The position numbers and the translations under genes are program-made. A DNA stretch of 64,000 nucleotides from Hoeflea_A sp965204935 (GTDB lineage: Bacteria; Pseudomonadota; Alphaproteobacteria; Rhizobiales; Rhizobiaceae), in the NCBI RefSeq assembly GCF_965204935.1, contig NZ_CBDBFO010000002.1; one strand, written 5' to 3'. The notes under the pieces were generated by a model. That model saw only the letters and a program-made list of their open reading frames with translations. It searched no databases and was not told where the DNA came from. Below, piece by piece: positions 50,326 through 59,651 of this stretch (positions within the stretch are counted from its first letter, which is position 1; every line of letters starts with the position of its first letter).

Positions 50326-50571
50326 ATGGCCGGGCATCCAATCCCGCATTTCCACAATGACGCTGGTCACCCGGTGATCGAAATCGGCGTAAAGAGATTC
50401 ATGTGTGTCGGAGCCAGGGCACCGTTCGATCACCCACACGAATTTCTCGATATGGGCGACGAGAACGAAATCATTTGCCCCTATTGTTCAACGCTTTATC
50501 GGTACAATCCGGATCTGGAAGCCCACCAGACCATTCCTGAGGGATGCAGTTTGGAAGTCGAAGCCGACTGA
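50326..50571 (+). CDS. zf-CHCC zinc-finger protein (NDUFS6-like)
   Basis: An 81-residue protein with the zinc-binding pattern of the zf-CHCC family: cysteine in MCVGARAP, histidine in FDHPHEFLDMG, and CPYC. It resembles the 13-kDa/NDUFS6 subunit of respiratory complex I, which occurs as a stand-alone gene in alphaproteobacteria. The ATG at 50326 gives the normal family length; longer frames start in unlikely sequence. It is not near nuo genes here. An FAD monooxygenase gene follows 129 bp later. Confidence 0.85.
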   Translation: MAGHPIPHFHNDAGHPVIEIGVKRFMCVGARAPFDHPHEFLDMGDENEIICPYCSTLYRYNPDLEAHQTIPEGCSLEVEAD

Positions 50572-50700
50572 TATCCTGATCTTCACGCGACCCGTCGCGG
50601 CTGGCGTGCCCTCCATGCATTTGCTACGCTACAGGCGCTCGACAGCGCCGTTCCGCCGGAGCCTTGGCGCACTTCCGACCAACAGGCGCGCGGGGACAAT

Positions 50701-51876
50701 ATGCAACCAAAAATTGCGATAGTCGGTGCCGGCATTGCCGGACTGTGCGCCGCGCTTGCCTTTTCCCGCCTCGGCTGCCGTGTCGACATCGTCGAGTTCA
50801 GCGATCGCCTCGATGAGGCTGGCGCAGGCCTTCAGCTTTCGCCGAACGTGACCCGGCTTCTCGCCGCGCTCGGGATCGACGGCGCGCTTGCGCGCGTCAT
50901 GGTCGAGCCTGCCAGCCTTTCGTTGCTGTCAGGGCGCAATCTGCGGATGCTCAACGCGATACCTGTCGGGCGGATCGCCACCCAAAGATGGAACGGACCC
51001 TATGGTGTGCTTCATCGGGCCGATCTGCAGCGGCTGCTGGCCGATGCGGTGCAAACGCAACCAGAGGCGCGCCTGTTTCTCAGCCGGAAGATTACGGCTG
51101 GTTCAGAGGAGTCGCTGTTCGGTCAAATCGAGGACCTGACAGGTGAGCCGGCCGACATGGTCATCGGGGCGGACGGAGTCTGGTCGACGGTCCGCGGGCT
51201 TGCGCCCGATACCGGACCTGCGACCTTCTCAGGCGCAATCGCCTGGCGCGGATTGCTGCCGGCGGCCAGCCTTCCCGAACCTGCACACGAGAACAACGTC
51301 AACGCCTTCCTTGCGCCGCGCGCACACCTGGTCACCTATCCGCTCGGCCGACGCGAAGGTCTGAACGCCGTTGTCGTCACGCCAGGCACGGTCAGCGATC
51401 GAAACTGGGACAATGTGGGTGATACGGACACGCTGCTGGGCCAACTGGACGGCTGGAACAGCGCCATCAAATCGGCCCTTGCTGAAACGTCGTGGCGCTA
51501 CTGGCCGTTGTTCGAGGTGCGGAAGACGACCTTTGTCGCCGGCACAAAAACGGTCTTGATCGGCGACGCAGCCCACGCCATGACACCGCACGCTGCCCAG
51601 GGCGCGGCAATGGCGATAGAAGACGCCTGCGCACTGGCTGCCCTTTTTGCCAGGGCTGATGGAGACATCGCCGGGACCATCGAACGTTTCAGCGCGGTCC
51701 GCGCACCGCGCATCGCCCGCGTTCGCAGGCGCGGCGATTTCAATAAATTCGCCTACCATGCCGGTGGATTGATCCGGCTTGGACGAGACCTTGTCCTGTC
51801 CGCACGGTCACAGGACGGCCTTGCTGCCGATTTTGACTGGCTCTACGGTCACGACGCCACGGCCATTGCTTCATAG
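50701..51876 (+). CDS. FAD-dependent monooxygenase (group A hydroxylase)
   Basis: A 391-residue flavoprotein with the dinucleotide motif IVGAGIAGLCAALAFSRLG at residues 6-24, the DG motif GADGVWSTVRG near 156-166, and the GD motif LIGDAAHAMTPHAAQGAAMAIEDA near 286-309. This is the pattern of salicylate or 3-hydroxybenzoate hydroxylases and related enzymes. No ring-cleavage genes are nearby, so the substrate is unknown. It converges on aapP with a bidirectional hairpin between. Confidence 0.87.
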   Translation: MQPKIAIVGAGIAGLCAALAFSRLGCRVDIVEFSDRLDEAGAGLQLSPNVTRLLAALGIDGALARVMVEPASLSLLSGRNLRMLNAIPVGRIATQRWNGPYGVLHRADLQRLLADAVQTQPEARLFLSRKITAGSEESLFGQIEDLTGEPADMVIGADGVWSTVRGLAPDTGPATFSGAIAWRGLLPAASLPEPAHENNVNAFLAPRAHLVTYPLGRREGLNAVVVTPGTVSDRNWDNVGDTDTLLGQLDGWNSAIKSALAETSWRYWPLFEVRKTTFVAGTKTVLIGDAAHAMTPHAAQGAAMAIEDACALAALFARADGDIAGTIERFSAVRAPRIARVRRRGDFNKFAYHAGGLIRLGRDLVLSARSQDGLAADFDWLYGHDATAIAS

Positions 51877-51890
51877 CCTTGAAATGCAAA

Positions 51891-51912
51891 ATGGCCGGCA
51901 AAGGCCGGCCAT
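51891..51912. terminator. Bidirectional terminator between FAD monooxygenase and aapP
   Basis: ATGGCCGGC (51891-51899) pairs with GCCGGCCAT (51904-51912), 4-base loop. On the minus strand it is followed by TTTTGCATTTC, so it best serves aapP. Confidence 0.65.
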
Positions 51913-51936
51913 AAGAGCAATTCCCTGATGATCCGT

Positions 51937-52734
51937 TTAGTGCAGGATCTGGCTGAGGAAAAGTTTTGTGCGTTCGTGCTGCGGATTGTCGAAGAACTCG
52001 CCCGGCTCGTTCTGTTCGACGATCTGCCCCTGGTCCATGAAAATAACGCGGTTCGCCACCTGTCGCGCAAATCCCATCTCGTGGGTGACGCACAACATGG
52101 TCATGCCCTCTTCGGCAAGCCCGACCATCGTATCGAGCACTTCCTTGATCATTTCCGGATCGAGCGCTGAAGTCGGCTCGTCGAACAGCATGATGCGCGG
52201 GTTCATGCACAGAGACCGCGCAATCGCGACGCGCTGCTGCTGACCACCGGACAGCTGACCCGGAAACTTGTGCGCCTGTTCCGGGATCTTGACCCGCTCC
52301 AGGAAGTGCATGGCGATGTCCTCGGCTTCCTTCTTCGGCATCTTGCGCACCCAGATCGGAGCCAGCGTACAGTTTTCGATGATGGTCAGATGGGGAAACA
52401 GGTTGAAGTGCTGGAACACCATGCCGACCTCACGCCGCACTTCATCGATCTTCTTCAGATCGTTGGTGAGCTCGATGCCGTCGACGACAATCGTTCCCTT
52501 CTGGTGCTCCTCGAGCCGATTGATGCAGCGGATCATCGTTGATTTTCCCGAACCCGACGGGCCGGCAATGACAATGCGCTCGCCACGCATCACCTTGAGG
52601 TTGATGTCCCGCAAGACGTGGAAATCCCCATACCACTTGTTCATGTCGGTGATCTCGACCGCGACGTCCGTCTCGGACACCGTCATTTTGGAGCGATCGA
52701 CTTCGCCGACGTCGTGTACAGCCTCTTCAGACAT
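51937..52734 (-). CDS. aapP: General L-amino acid ABC transporter ATP-binding protein
   Basis: A 265-residue ABC ATPase: Walker A GPSGSGKS near residue 59, signature LSGGQQQRVAIARSL, Walker B IMLFDEPTSALD and H-loop VTHEMGF. It is the last gene of aapJQMP and drives uptake of many L-amino acids. GGGGAAGAACC precedes its ATG, 15 bp after aapM. Confidence 0.95.
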   Translation of the reverse strand: MSEEAVHDVGEVDRSKMTVSETDVAVEITDMNKWYGDFHVLRDINLKVMRGERIVIAGPSGSGKSTMIRCINRLEEHQKGTIVVDGIELTNDLKKIDEVRREVGMVFQHFNLFPHLTIIENCTLAPIWVRKMPKKEAEDIAMHFLERVKIPEQAHKFPGQLSGGQQQRVAIARSLCMNPRIMLFDEPTSALDPEMIKEVLDTMVGLAEEGMTMLCVTHEMGFARQVANRVIFMDQGQIVEQNEPGEFFDNPQHERTKLFLSQILH

Positions 52735-52749
52735 GGTTCTTCCCCTAAC

Positions 52750-54129
52750 TTATGATTTGTGACCGGTATCGAGCCGGCGTTCCATATATGCTGAGTAACG
52801 CGACATGCCGAAGCAGAAGACGAAATAGACGAATGCCGCGAACATGTAGCCCGAAACCAGTTGCACCGGAGATGCCCAGGTCGGATCGGTAAAGCTTGAC
52901 TGGATCTGGCCGAGGAAATCGAACAGACCGATAATCAGCACAAGCGTCGTATCCTTGAACAGGCCGATGAATGTGTTGACGATTCCCGGGATGACGAGGG
53001 TCAGAGCCTGCGGCAGGATAATCATCCGCATCATCTGTCCGAAACCCAGGCCAAGCGCCATGGCTCCCTCATATTGTCCCTTGGGAATGGCTTGCAGGCC
53101 ACCGCGGACAGCCTCCGCCATATAGGCTGCCGAGAACATCGCCACACCGATCAGCGCACGCAGGAGCTTGTCGAAATGCACGCCTTCCGGAAGGAAGAGC
53201 GGCAACATCACTGATGACATGAAGAGCACGGTGATCAGCGGCACGCCGCGCCAGAACTCGATGAAGATGACCGAGAACAGCTTCACGATGGGCATGTTCG
53301 AGCGGCGCCCGAGCGCAAGCGCGATACCGATCGGCAGCGAAACGGCGATACCGGTGATCGCGATGACCAGCGTGACGAGAAGGCCGCCCCAACGGTCCGT
53401 TTCAACCGGCTCCAAGCCGAATGGAATGGCGAACAGGGCCAGCACGACCGCCAGGCCGCCCATGATCCAGAGCACCATCCGGACCATCGGCCCCGGATCC
53501 GAATCCGTCCCGCGCGACACGCCGTAGCCGATGGCCAGCACGAGGAGCGTGACAATCACGTAGTCGGCCCAGAATTTGAACGCCGACGGCTCCATGATGA
53601 AACCCGGCAGCAGGAAACCCGAGTAGTGCAGGTTTCCGCCGGTCAGCAGGATGAAGGATGCGACCGGGAAAACGATGCAAAGGAAGATGATGTTCGCCGG
53701 TTTGAACGGAACGGCCGGGATGAGAAGCGGCACCAAGCCACCGAAGAACATCAGGAACACGATGTTGACGCGCCATTGCTCCGCGTCCGGATAACGCCCG
53801 TAGATAAACTGGTTGAAGTAGGCGTCGACATACGCCCAGCAACCGCCGAACCAGCCGTCGGGCCGGACCCCGCCCTGTGCCTCTGTGGAACAGACCGTGC
53901 GGTCGCTACCGCTCCAGATTGCGTCAAAGAACGCAAAATTGAGCAGCGGCGGAATCATCAGGTAAAGGCCATAGATGATGATCAGCGTCAGCAGCGCATC
54001 GACCCAGTTGGAAAACAGGTTCGAACGCAGCCAGGCCACAATGCCGACGGCCCTTGCCGGGGCTGCCGACTGTTCGACCATCTCTTTGCGGACAAAGGCG
54101 ACGGAGGTGTTATCAGCTGTATCTGCCAT
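52750..54129 (-). CDS. aapM: General L-amino acid ABC transporter permease AapM
   Basis: A 459-residue inner-membrane permease. The long N-terminal part with extra helices is typical of AapM. The C-terminal His/Glu/Gln/Arg-type permease domain (about 240-450) contains the coupling EAVRGGLQAIPKGQYEGAMALGLGFGQMMRMIILPQAL. It lies between aapQ (4 bp upstream) and aapP. Confidence 0.94.
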   Translation of the reverse strand: MADTADNTSVAFVRKEMVEQSAAPARAVGIVAWLRSNLFSNWVDALLTLIIIYGLYLMIPPLLNFAFFDAIWSGSDRTVCSTEAQGGVRPDGWFGGCWAYVDAYFNQFIYGRYPDAEQWRVNIVFLMFFGGLVPLLIPAVPFKPANIIFLCIVFPVASFILLTGGNLHYSGFLLPGFIMEPSAFKFWADYVIVTLLVLAIGYGVSRGTDSDPGPMVRMVLWIMGGLAVVLALFAIPFGLEPVETDRWGGLLVTLVIAITGIAVSLPIGIALALGRRSNMPIVKLFSVIFIEFWRGVPLITVLFMSSVMLPLFLPEGVHFDKLLRALIGVAMFSAAYMAEAVRGGLQAIPKGQYEGAMALGLGFGQMMRMIILPQALTLVIPGIVNTFIGLFKDTTLVLIIGLFDFLGQIQSSFTDPTWASPVQLVSGYMFAAFVYFVFCFGMSRYSAYMERRLDTGHKS

Positions 54130-54133
54130 GATC

Positions 54134-55330
54134 CTACCTCTCCACCAGTGCCATTTTGGCGTTGTACCAGTTCATGAACGCAGCGGTCAGGAGCGACAGC
54201 GCGAGATAGGTCAGCATGGTCATGCCCAGAATCTCGACCGCCTGTCCCGTCTGGTTGAGCGCTGTGCCCGCAAACACCGAAACAAGGTCCGGATAGGCAA
54301 TCGCAACCGCCAGTGACGAGTTCTTCGTCAGGTTCAGATATTGGCTGGTCAGCGGCGGAATGATCACCCGCATCGCTTGCGGGATAATCACGAGCCGTAG
54401 CGTTGGCCCGTGCCGAAGGCCGAGCGCATGCGCCGCTTCACTTTGCCCCTTGTTCACCGCCATGATGCCGGCGCGAACGATCTCGGCGATAAAGGCCGCC
54501 GTGTAGGAGGACAGCGCCAGAAGCATCGCGATGAATTCGGGGATGATGGTCATGCCACCGCTGGGACGGAACCCGCCGGCGACGGGATAGTCGAATTCGA
54601 GCGGCAGGCCGGTAAACAGGAACACCAGCAACGGAAGGCCGAGTATCAGCCCGACACCTGTCCAGAAAACCGGAAACTGTTGTCCGGTCTTGGCCTGTCT
54701 CTGGCGCGACCAGCGGGAGATGAAAATCGTGACGATAATCCCGATGATGAACGCTATGGCGGTGATGTAGAACAACTCCTGCGGCAACGGTTTGGGTGCA
54801 AACCAGCCGCGATTGTTCAACAGGCCCAGCCAGCCGAGATCACCGCTGTCGCGCGGGTGCGGCAGCAGGCGCAGAACGCCGAAATACCAGATGAAGATGT
54901 GCAGGAGCAGCGGAATGTTCCGGAAAATCTCCACATAGACCGTCGCCACGCCACGCACGATGAAATTGTGCGACAGGCGCGCGATGCCGATCAGAAATCC
55001 AAGGACGGTCGCCAGGAGTATGCCGATAAACGCGATTGATATCGTGTTGAGCAGGCCGACCACATAAACCCTGCCGTAGCTCGATTCAGCCTGATTGTAC
55101 TCCAGCAGGGACTGGCTGATTGCGAAGCCGGCATTACGTTCGATAAAGCCGAAGCCGGAGGCGATGTTTTGGGCGGCCAGGTTGGCAAACATGTTCTGGA
55201 CGCCGACAACGACCAGATAGACAATCACCACGAGCAGTACGATCTGGTAAACCCAGCCGCGAACCTGCGGATCATTGAAAAGCGCAACCTTTGGCTGACC
55301 GACGTCCTGTGAAACGTCCTGCAGAGCCAT
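54134..55330 (-). CDS. aapQ: General L-amino acid ABC transporter permease AapQ
   Basis: A 398-residue inner-membrane permease with the coupling segment EIVRAGIMAVNKGQSEAAHALGLRHGPTLRLVIIPQAM. Paired with AapM it forms the membrane channel. It follows aapJ after a 146-bp gap that contains a strong stem-loop. Confidence 0.94.
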   Translation of the reverse strand: MALQDVSQDVGQPKVALFNDPQVRGWVYQIVLLVVIVYLVVVGVQNMFANLAAQNIASGFGFIERNAGFAISQSLLEYNQAESSYGRVYVVGLLNTISIAFIGILLATVLGFLIGIARLSHNFIVRGVATVYVEIFRNIPLLLHIFIWYFGVLRLLPHPRDSGDLGWLGLLNNRGWFAPKPLPQELFYITAIAFIIGIIVTIFISRWSRQRQAKTGQQFPVFWTGVGLILGLPLLVFLFTGLPLEFDYPVAGGFRPSGGMTIIPEFIAMLLALSSYTAAFIAEIVRAGIMAVNKGQSEAAHALGLRHGPTLRLVIIPQAMRVIIPPLTSQYLNLTKNSSLAVAIAYPDLVSVFAGTALNQTGQAVEILGMTMLTYLALSLLTAAFMNWYNAKMALVER

Positions 55331-55434
55331 TTTGAATTCTCCTGCCCGTGTCGCGCCTGTCCGCCGGCGACCGGGCTTTATTATTCCCCACGTCCGCCTT
55401 GCCGGCGGATCATTTCGTTATCTTGATAAAAATC

Positions 55435-55462
55435 CGCCCGGCGGTTTTTGTGCCGCCGGGCG
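55435..55462 (-). terminator. Intercistronic stem-loop between aapJ and aapQ
   Basis: A perfect 10-bp stem (CGCCCGGCGG 55435-55444 with CCGCCGGGCG 55453-55462), loop of 8 bases, followed on the minus strand by GATTTTTATC. It should partly terminate or protect the aapJ message, so that binding protein exceeds permease. Confidence 0.75.
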
Positions 55463-55476
55463 AAGGAGCCGTTACC

Positions 55477-56496
55477 TTAGCGGATCGGCGGGCCGTATTG
55501 CAGGCCGCCCTGGTTCCACTGGGCATTGACGCCGCGTGAAATTGCGAGCGGCGTGTCCGGACCGACGTTCCTGTCAAAGGATTCGCCGTAGTTTCCGATT
55601 TCCTTGATGATGTTATAGGCCCAGTCATTGCTGAGGCCGATCGCACCACCAAATTCACCCTCGGTACCAAGCAGGCGCTTGATCGACGGGTTGTCGCTGT
55701 TCTTCATCTCGTCGACATTTGCCTGCGTGACGCCGAGTTCCTCGGCATTGAGCATGGCAAAGTGCGTCCACTTGACGATGTTCAGCCACTGGTCGTCGCC
55801 CTGGCGGACCACCGGTCCGAGAGGCTCTTTGGAAATGATCTGCGGAAGAACGATATGCGCAGCCGGGTCCGTAAGCTTCAGCCGCTGAGCATAAAGGCCC
55901 GACTGGTCGGTCGTATAGACGTCGCAGCGGCCAGCATCATAGGCTGCAACCACTTCGTCGGCCTTTTCGAATGCAACCAGTTCATATTCCATGTTGTTGG
56001 CACGGAAATAGTCGGCAACATTCAGCTCGGTTGTCGTTCCGGTATTGGTGCAGATGGACGCGCCCGAAAGCTCAAGCGCCGAATTGACGCCGAGGTCCTT
56101 GCGAACCATGAAACCTTGACCGTCGTAATAATTGACGACAGAGAAGTTCAGTCCAAGCGCGGTATCGCGGCTCATCGTCCAGGTGGTGTTGCGGGACAGG
56201 ATATCCACGTCGCCCGATTGCAGAGCTGTGAAACGCTCTTTAGCCGAAAGCGGCGTGAACTTTACCTTGGATGAGTCTCCGAAAATCGCTGCAGCAACTG
56301 CACGGCAGAAATCAACATCCAGACCGGACCAATTGCCGTCCTGATCGGGGTTGGAAAATCCGGGCAGTCCCTGACTAACGCCGCACTGCAGCGAGTCCTT
56401 GCCTTTTACATCGTCCAGCGTCGCGGCCGATACGGTCCCGGCTGTGAAGCTCAAAACCGCGGTGCCGACGATCGCCGACAGGATTCTTTTTGTCAT
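55477..56496 (-). CDS. aapJ: General L-amino acid periplasmic binding protein
   Basis: A 339-residue periplasmic substrate-binding protein with signal peptide (about residues 1-23). The SBP_bac_3-type sequence includes LQCGVSQGLPGFSNPDQDGNWSGLDVDFCRAVAAAIFGD and the AapJ/BztA-type ending. First gene of aapJQMP. The ATG at 56496 follows AAAAGG; a TTG three codons upstream is less likely. It is divergent from metC. Confidence 0.94.
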   Translation of the reverse strand: MTKRILSAIVGTAVLSFTAGTVSAATLDDVKGKDSLQCGVSQGLPGFSNPDQDGNWSGLDVDFCRAVAAAIFGDSSKVKFTPLSAKERFTALQSGDVDILSRNTTWTMSRDTALGLNFSVVNYYDGQGFMVRKDLGVNSALELSGASICTNTGTTTELNVADYFRANNMEYELVAFEKADEVVAAYDAGRCDVYTTDQSGLYAQRLKLTDPAAHIVLPQIISKEPLGPVVRQGDDQWLNIVKWTHFAMLNAEELGVTQANVDEMKNSDNPSIKRLLGTEGEFGGAIGLSNDWAYNIIKEIGNYGESFDRNVGPDTPLAISRGVNAQWNQGGLQYGPPIR

Positions 56497-56808
56497 TTTG
56501 TACAAACCTTTTCATTTGCCCTGTGTGTCACTCCCAATAAGCCCGGCGGAAAAGCCTACACGATTTGGCGCCTTGCTTTTCCGACCGCGCTTATGACGAC
56601 GCTATCACATTCCGAAATCGGCGCTGCGGTCAAGTGCCTACTGCCAGAATCCGGGATTTCGTGCCCAATTTGGTTAAACACCCCAGTGCTTTGGGGTAAT
56701 TTGAACAATATTTTCCGGATTCAGTCTCGCACAGCTCTCTTGGCCTTTGAATTGCGGCTGTTGTGCCTGTAAACCGGCACCGCGACATAAAGAACCACAG
56801 GAACGAAA
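56497..56808. other. Divergent intergenic region between aapJ and metC
   Basis: A 312-bp gap with no gene. It must hold the promoters of aapJ (leftward) and metC (rightward), but I see no clear -35/-10 pair. A small hairpin ACCCCA/TGGGGT (56680-56697) with a 6-base loop lies in the metC leader side. I compared it with known SAM riboswitch patterns and found no match. Confidence 0.5.
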
Positions 56809-58005
56809 ATGGCCAAGTCCTCTGACCGATCCGCTTGGGGAATCAACACCCGGCTCGCCCATTCGGGCAACGATCCGCATGAATATCATGGCTTTGTAAA
56901 TCCACCGGTCGTTCATGCCTCGACCGTGCTGTTTCCTGATTCAGCAACGATCGAAAGCCGCAATCAAAAATACCAGTACGGCACGCACGCAACCCCGACG
57001 ACCGACGCGCTTGCCGACGCCGTCAACGAGCTTGAAGGATCGGCCGGCACGATCATTGCACCATCGGGCCTTGCCGCTGTGACGGTTCCGCTTCTGGCAT
57101 TTCTGAAGGCTGGTGATCACGCGCTGATCGTCGATTCCGTCTATCATCCGACGCGCCGCTTTTGTGACAGCATGCTGGGTGATCTCGGTGTCGAGATCAC
57201 CTACTACGATCCGCTTGTCGGCGCTGGTATTGAAGACCTCTTGAGGCCCAATACAACGGTGGTGTTCACCGAGTCGCCCGGATCCAACACTATGGAGATC
57301 CAGGACATCCCGGCCATTGTGGACGTGGCGCACAAACGTGATGCGGTGGTCATGATGGACAACACCTGGGCAACACCGCTCTATTTCAAACCGCTGGATT
57401 TCGGCGTTGATATCAGCATCCATGCGGCAACAAAATATCCTGCCGGCCACTCAGATGTGCTTCTCGGTCTGGTTTCGGCCAATGAACAACATTGGGAGCG
57501 GCTCGAGAAAGCAAAGACACATCTCGGCATCTGCGGCAGCCCTGATGACGTTTACCTGGTCCTGCGGGGATTGCGGACCATGGGCGTTCGCCTTGAGCAA
57601 CACAGCAGATCAGCCCTGAATATCGCCCAGCAGCTTGAAGGCCGCGAGGGCGTTTCAGCCGTTCTCCACCCTGCCCTGCCCAGCTTTCCGGGCCACGAAC
57701 TCTGGAAACGCGACTTCAAGGGCGCCAGCGGCCTGTTCTCGATTGTTCTCGATGGCGGCCCGTCCCGCGCGGTCCAGCGCAAGAAGGCACATGCATTTCT
57801 TGATGCGCTGCAGATTTTCGGCCTTGGCTATTCCTGGGGCGGTTTCGAAAGCCTTGCCGTTCATGTCTGGCTCGAAGACAGAACGATCGCGGAGGGACCG
57901 ACAGCCGGACCGGTCATCCGATTGCAGATCGGGCTTGAGGACAAGGAAGACCTGCTCGCTGACATCGAACGCGGCCTCGAAGCGGCGAAGCTCGTGGCCG
58001 GCTAG
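56809..58005 (+). CDS. metC: Cystathionine beta-lyase
   Basis: PLP enzyme of 398 residues that cleaves cystathionine to homocysteine, pyruvate and ammonia. The cofactor lysine lies in IHAATKYPAGHSDVLLG. YQYGTHATPTTDALADAVNELE and the C-terminal YSWGGFESLAVHV are typical of MetC. An ACAGGAACGAAA site precedes the ATG. It is divergent from the aap operon, a common rhizobial arrangement, and its last four bases overlap the convergent molybdopterin gene. Together with metY at the left end it covers two routes to homocysteine. Confidence 0.93.
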   Translation: MAKSSDRSAWGINTRLAHSGNDPHEYHGFVNPPVVHASTVLFPDSATIESRNQKYQYGTHATPTTDALADAVNELEGSAGTIIAPSGLAAVTVPLLAFLKAGDHALIVDSVYHPTRRFCDSMLGDLGVEITYYDPLVGAGIEDLLRPNTTVVFTESPGSNTMEIQDIPAIVDVAHKRDAVVMMDNTWATPLYFKPLDFGVDISIHAATKYPAGHSDVLLGLVSANEQHWERLEKAKTHLGICGSPDDVYLVLRGLRTMGVRLEQHSRSALNIAQQLEGREGVSAVLHPALPSFPGHELWKRDFKGASGLFSIVLDGGPSRAVQRKKAHAFLDALQIFGLGYSWGGFESLAVHVWLEDRTIAEGPTAGPVIRLQIGLEDKEDLLADIERGLEAAKLVAG

Positions 58006-59651
58006 TCCTTCAGGACCCCACCCGCGTCAAGCACCGCCTGGCGCGTGTCGACATCAACCAGAGCGGCGTCTCCGATATCGACGTCTATGACGTCGAGGCC
58101 GGCCGACGCAATGATCTGCCGGGCACCGACATCGCCCTCCAGCCGCATGACTGCGTCGAAAGTCTCGCGCGGCAGAATAACGGGATTGCCCCGTACCGGA
58201 CCGCTGGCGGCCCGTATGACGACATTGCCGCCCGATTGACGGAAGGCATCGATCAGCGCGTCAAGGTGCCGCGTTTCCACGGCCGGCATATCGGCAAGCA
58301 TGACCAGTACGCCCGTCGCCTCCGGACCCACCGCCGACACGCCGCGTCGCAGTGATGACGCCATGCCTTCCTCGTAGTCTGGATTGTCGATCAGCGAAAT
58401 CTCCAGACCAGAGAGCGCACCGGCCATCTCGTCACCGCGAAACCCGGTGACCACATGTACCGCGCCGGCCTTGCTGTTGATCGCCGTTTCGCAGGAGCGT
58501 CGAATGAGCGGCACGCCATCGAACTCCGCCAGCAGCTTGTGCGGCGACGGCGCGCCCTGATCGGTGTCGGCAATGGCCGCGCCCATGCGGCTCGCCCGCC
58601 CTGCGGCCAGTACGATGATCTCCAAGGGCAGTTCCTCCTGCGTCACGGCCTTGCCTGAGAGGCGCGGTTGCGGACGGCTCGGAATTTCCTTCAGCAGCCC
58701 GCCGACACCCATGGACATGATCACATCGGCGCCCGGACGCTCACCCGCCAGGATTCGGGCAAGGATCCAGTCGAACCCGTTTTCCTTTGGACTGCGCGCG
58801 CAGCCGGGCGCGCCGATCACCGGCACGTCACCGATATGCGCCAGCACCAGCAGATTGCCCGGGTCAACCGGCATTCCGACATGTTCGACGATACCTCCCG
58901 CGCGTCGGATGCCTGCCGGAATGATGTCTTCGCCATCGACAATCGCCGATGCGCCGAAAGCAACGACAATATCGGATGCTTGACTGAGCTCTGAAATCGC
59001 ATCGCCGACGGCCTCGGCATCATGCGGAACCCGGATCTCCTTTGATAATGTGCTGCCTGACGCGTTGAGGCGCTCCTGAAGCAACCGTGCCGTCTTGTCC
59101 ATAACCGAAGTCTTTAACGACGGAAGCTCGGTCGCCAGCAATCCGACACGCGCGCTGCGAAATGGCCGAATGGCCATTGTTTCCGGCAAGGCAATGCATT
59201 CGAGCGCACGTCCGAGGCTGTCACCGTCCACGGCCAGCGGAATAATCTTGATGGTCGCGACCATGTCGCCGGAGGCAACCTGCTGGTGGTCGGCAATCGT
59301 GGCCAGCGTCATAGCCGGATCGATCCGGTTGAACCGGTCGACCTTTTCCGCGTCCGCAATAAAGAGCCCGTTGCACTCAGCAAACAGATTGACTCTCCCT
59401 GTCGACGCTGGCCCGGCACGGATCTCTTCTGCATTGAGGGCGTCCGCCAGGCGCCTGGCCGCCTCATCTTCTCCAACATCACCTGGCTCGAGCCGCGCAG
59501 CGATGACTTCGGCAATATCGGCCGAACGCAGCGCCTCGAGATCGCCAGCATCAAGGACGCGGCCCTTTTTCAGCCTCAGCTTTCCCGCCGAAAGCGAATG
59601 CGCCAGCACAGCGCCGAGCGCATCGTCCGTTCTGACGGTTCCGAACTTCAA
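58002..59651 (-). CDS. Fused molybdopterin-binding (MoeA-like) and NTP-transferase (MocA-like) protein
   Basis: A 549-residue two-domain protein. The N-terminal part (about 1-335) is MoeA-like molybdopterin-binding, with MKFGTVRTDDALGAVLAHSL and VIGAPGCARSPKENGFDWILARILAGERP. The C-terminal part (about 345-549) is a MobA-like nucleotidyltransferase: LAAGRASRMG, HKLLAEFDGVPLIRR, MLADMPAVE and GNPVILPRETF. It is expected to attach CMP to the molybdenum cofactor of xanthine-dehydrogenase-type enzymes. The start is TTG, overlapping the preceding stop (TTGA). Last gene of the 63.4-58.0 kb minus-strand run. Confidence 0.88.
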   Translation of the reverse strand: MKFGTVRTDDALGAVLAHSLSAGKLRLKKGRVLDAGDLEALRSADIAEVIAARLEPGDVGEDEAARRLADALNAEEIRAGPASTGRVNLFAECNGLFIADAEKVDRFNRIDPAMTLATIADHQQVASGDMVATIKIIPLAVDGDSLGRALECIALPETMAIRPFRSARVGLLATELPSLKTSVMDKTARLLQERLNASGSTLSKEIRVPHDAEAVGDAISELSQASDIVVAFGASAIVDGEDIIPAGIRRAGGIVEHVGMPVDPGNLLVLAHIGDVPVIGAPGCARSPKENGFDWILARILAGERPGADVIMSMGVGGLLKEIPSRPQPRLSGKAVTQEELPLEIIVLAAGRASRMGAAIADTDQGAPSPHKLLAEFDGVPLIRRSCETAINSKAGAVHVVTGFRGDEMAGALSGLEISLIDNPDYEEGMASSLRRGVSAVGPEATGVLVMLADMPAVETRHLDALIDAFRQSGGNVVIRAASGPVRGNPVILPRETFDAVMRLEGDVGARQIIASAGLDVIDVDIGDAALVDVDTRQAVLDAGGVLKD

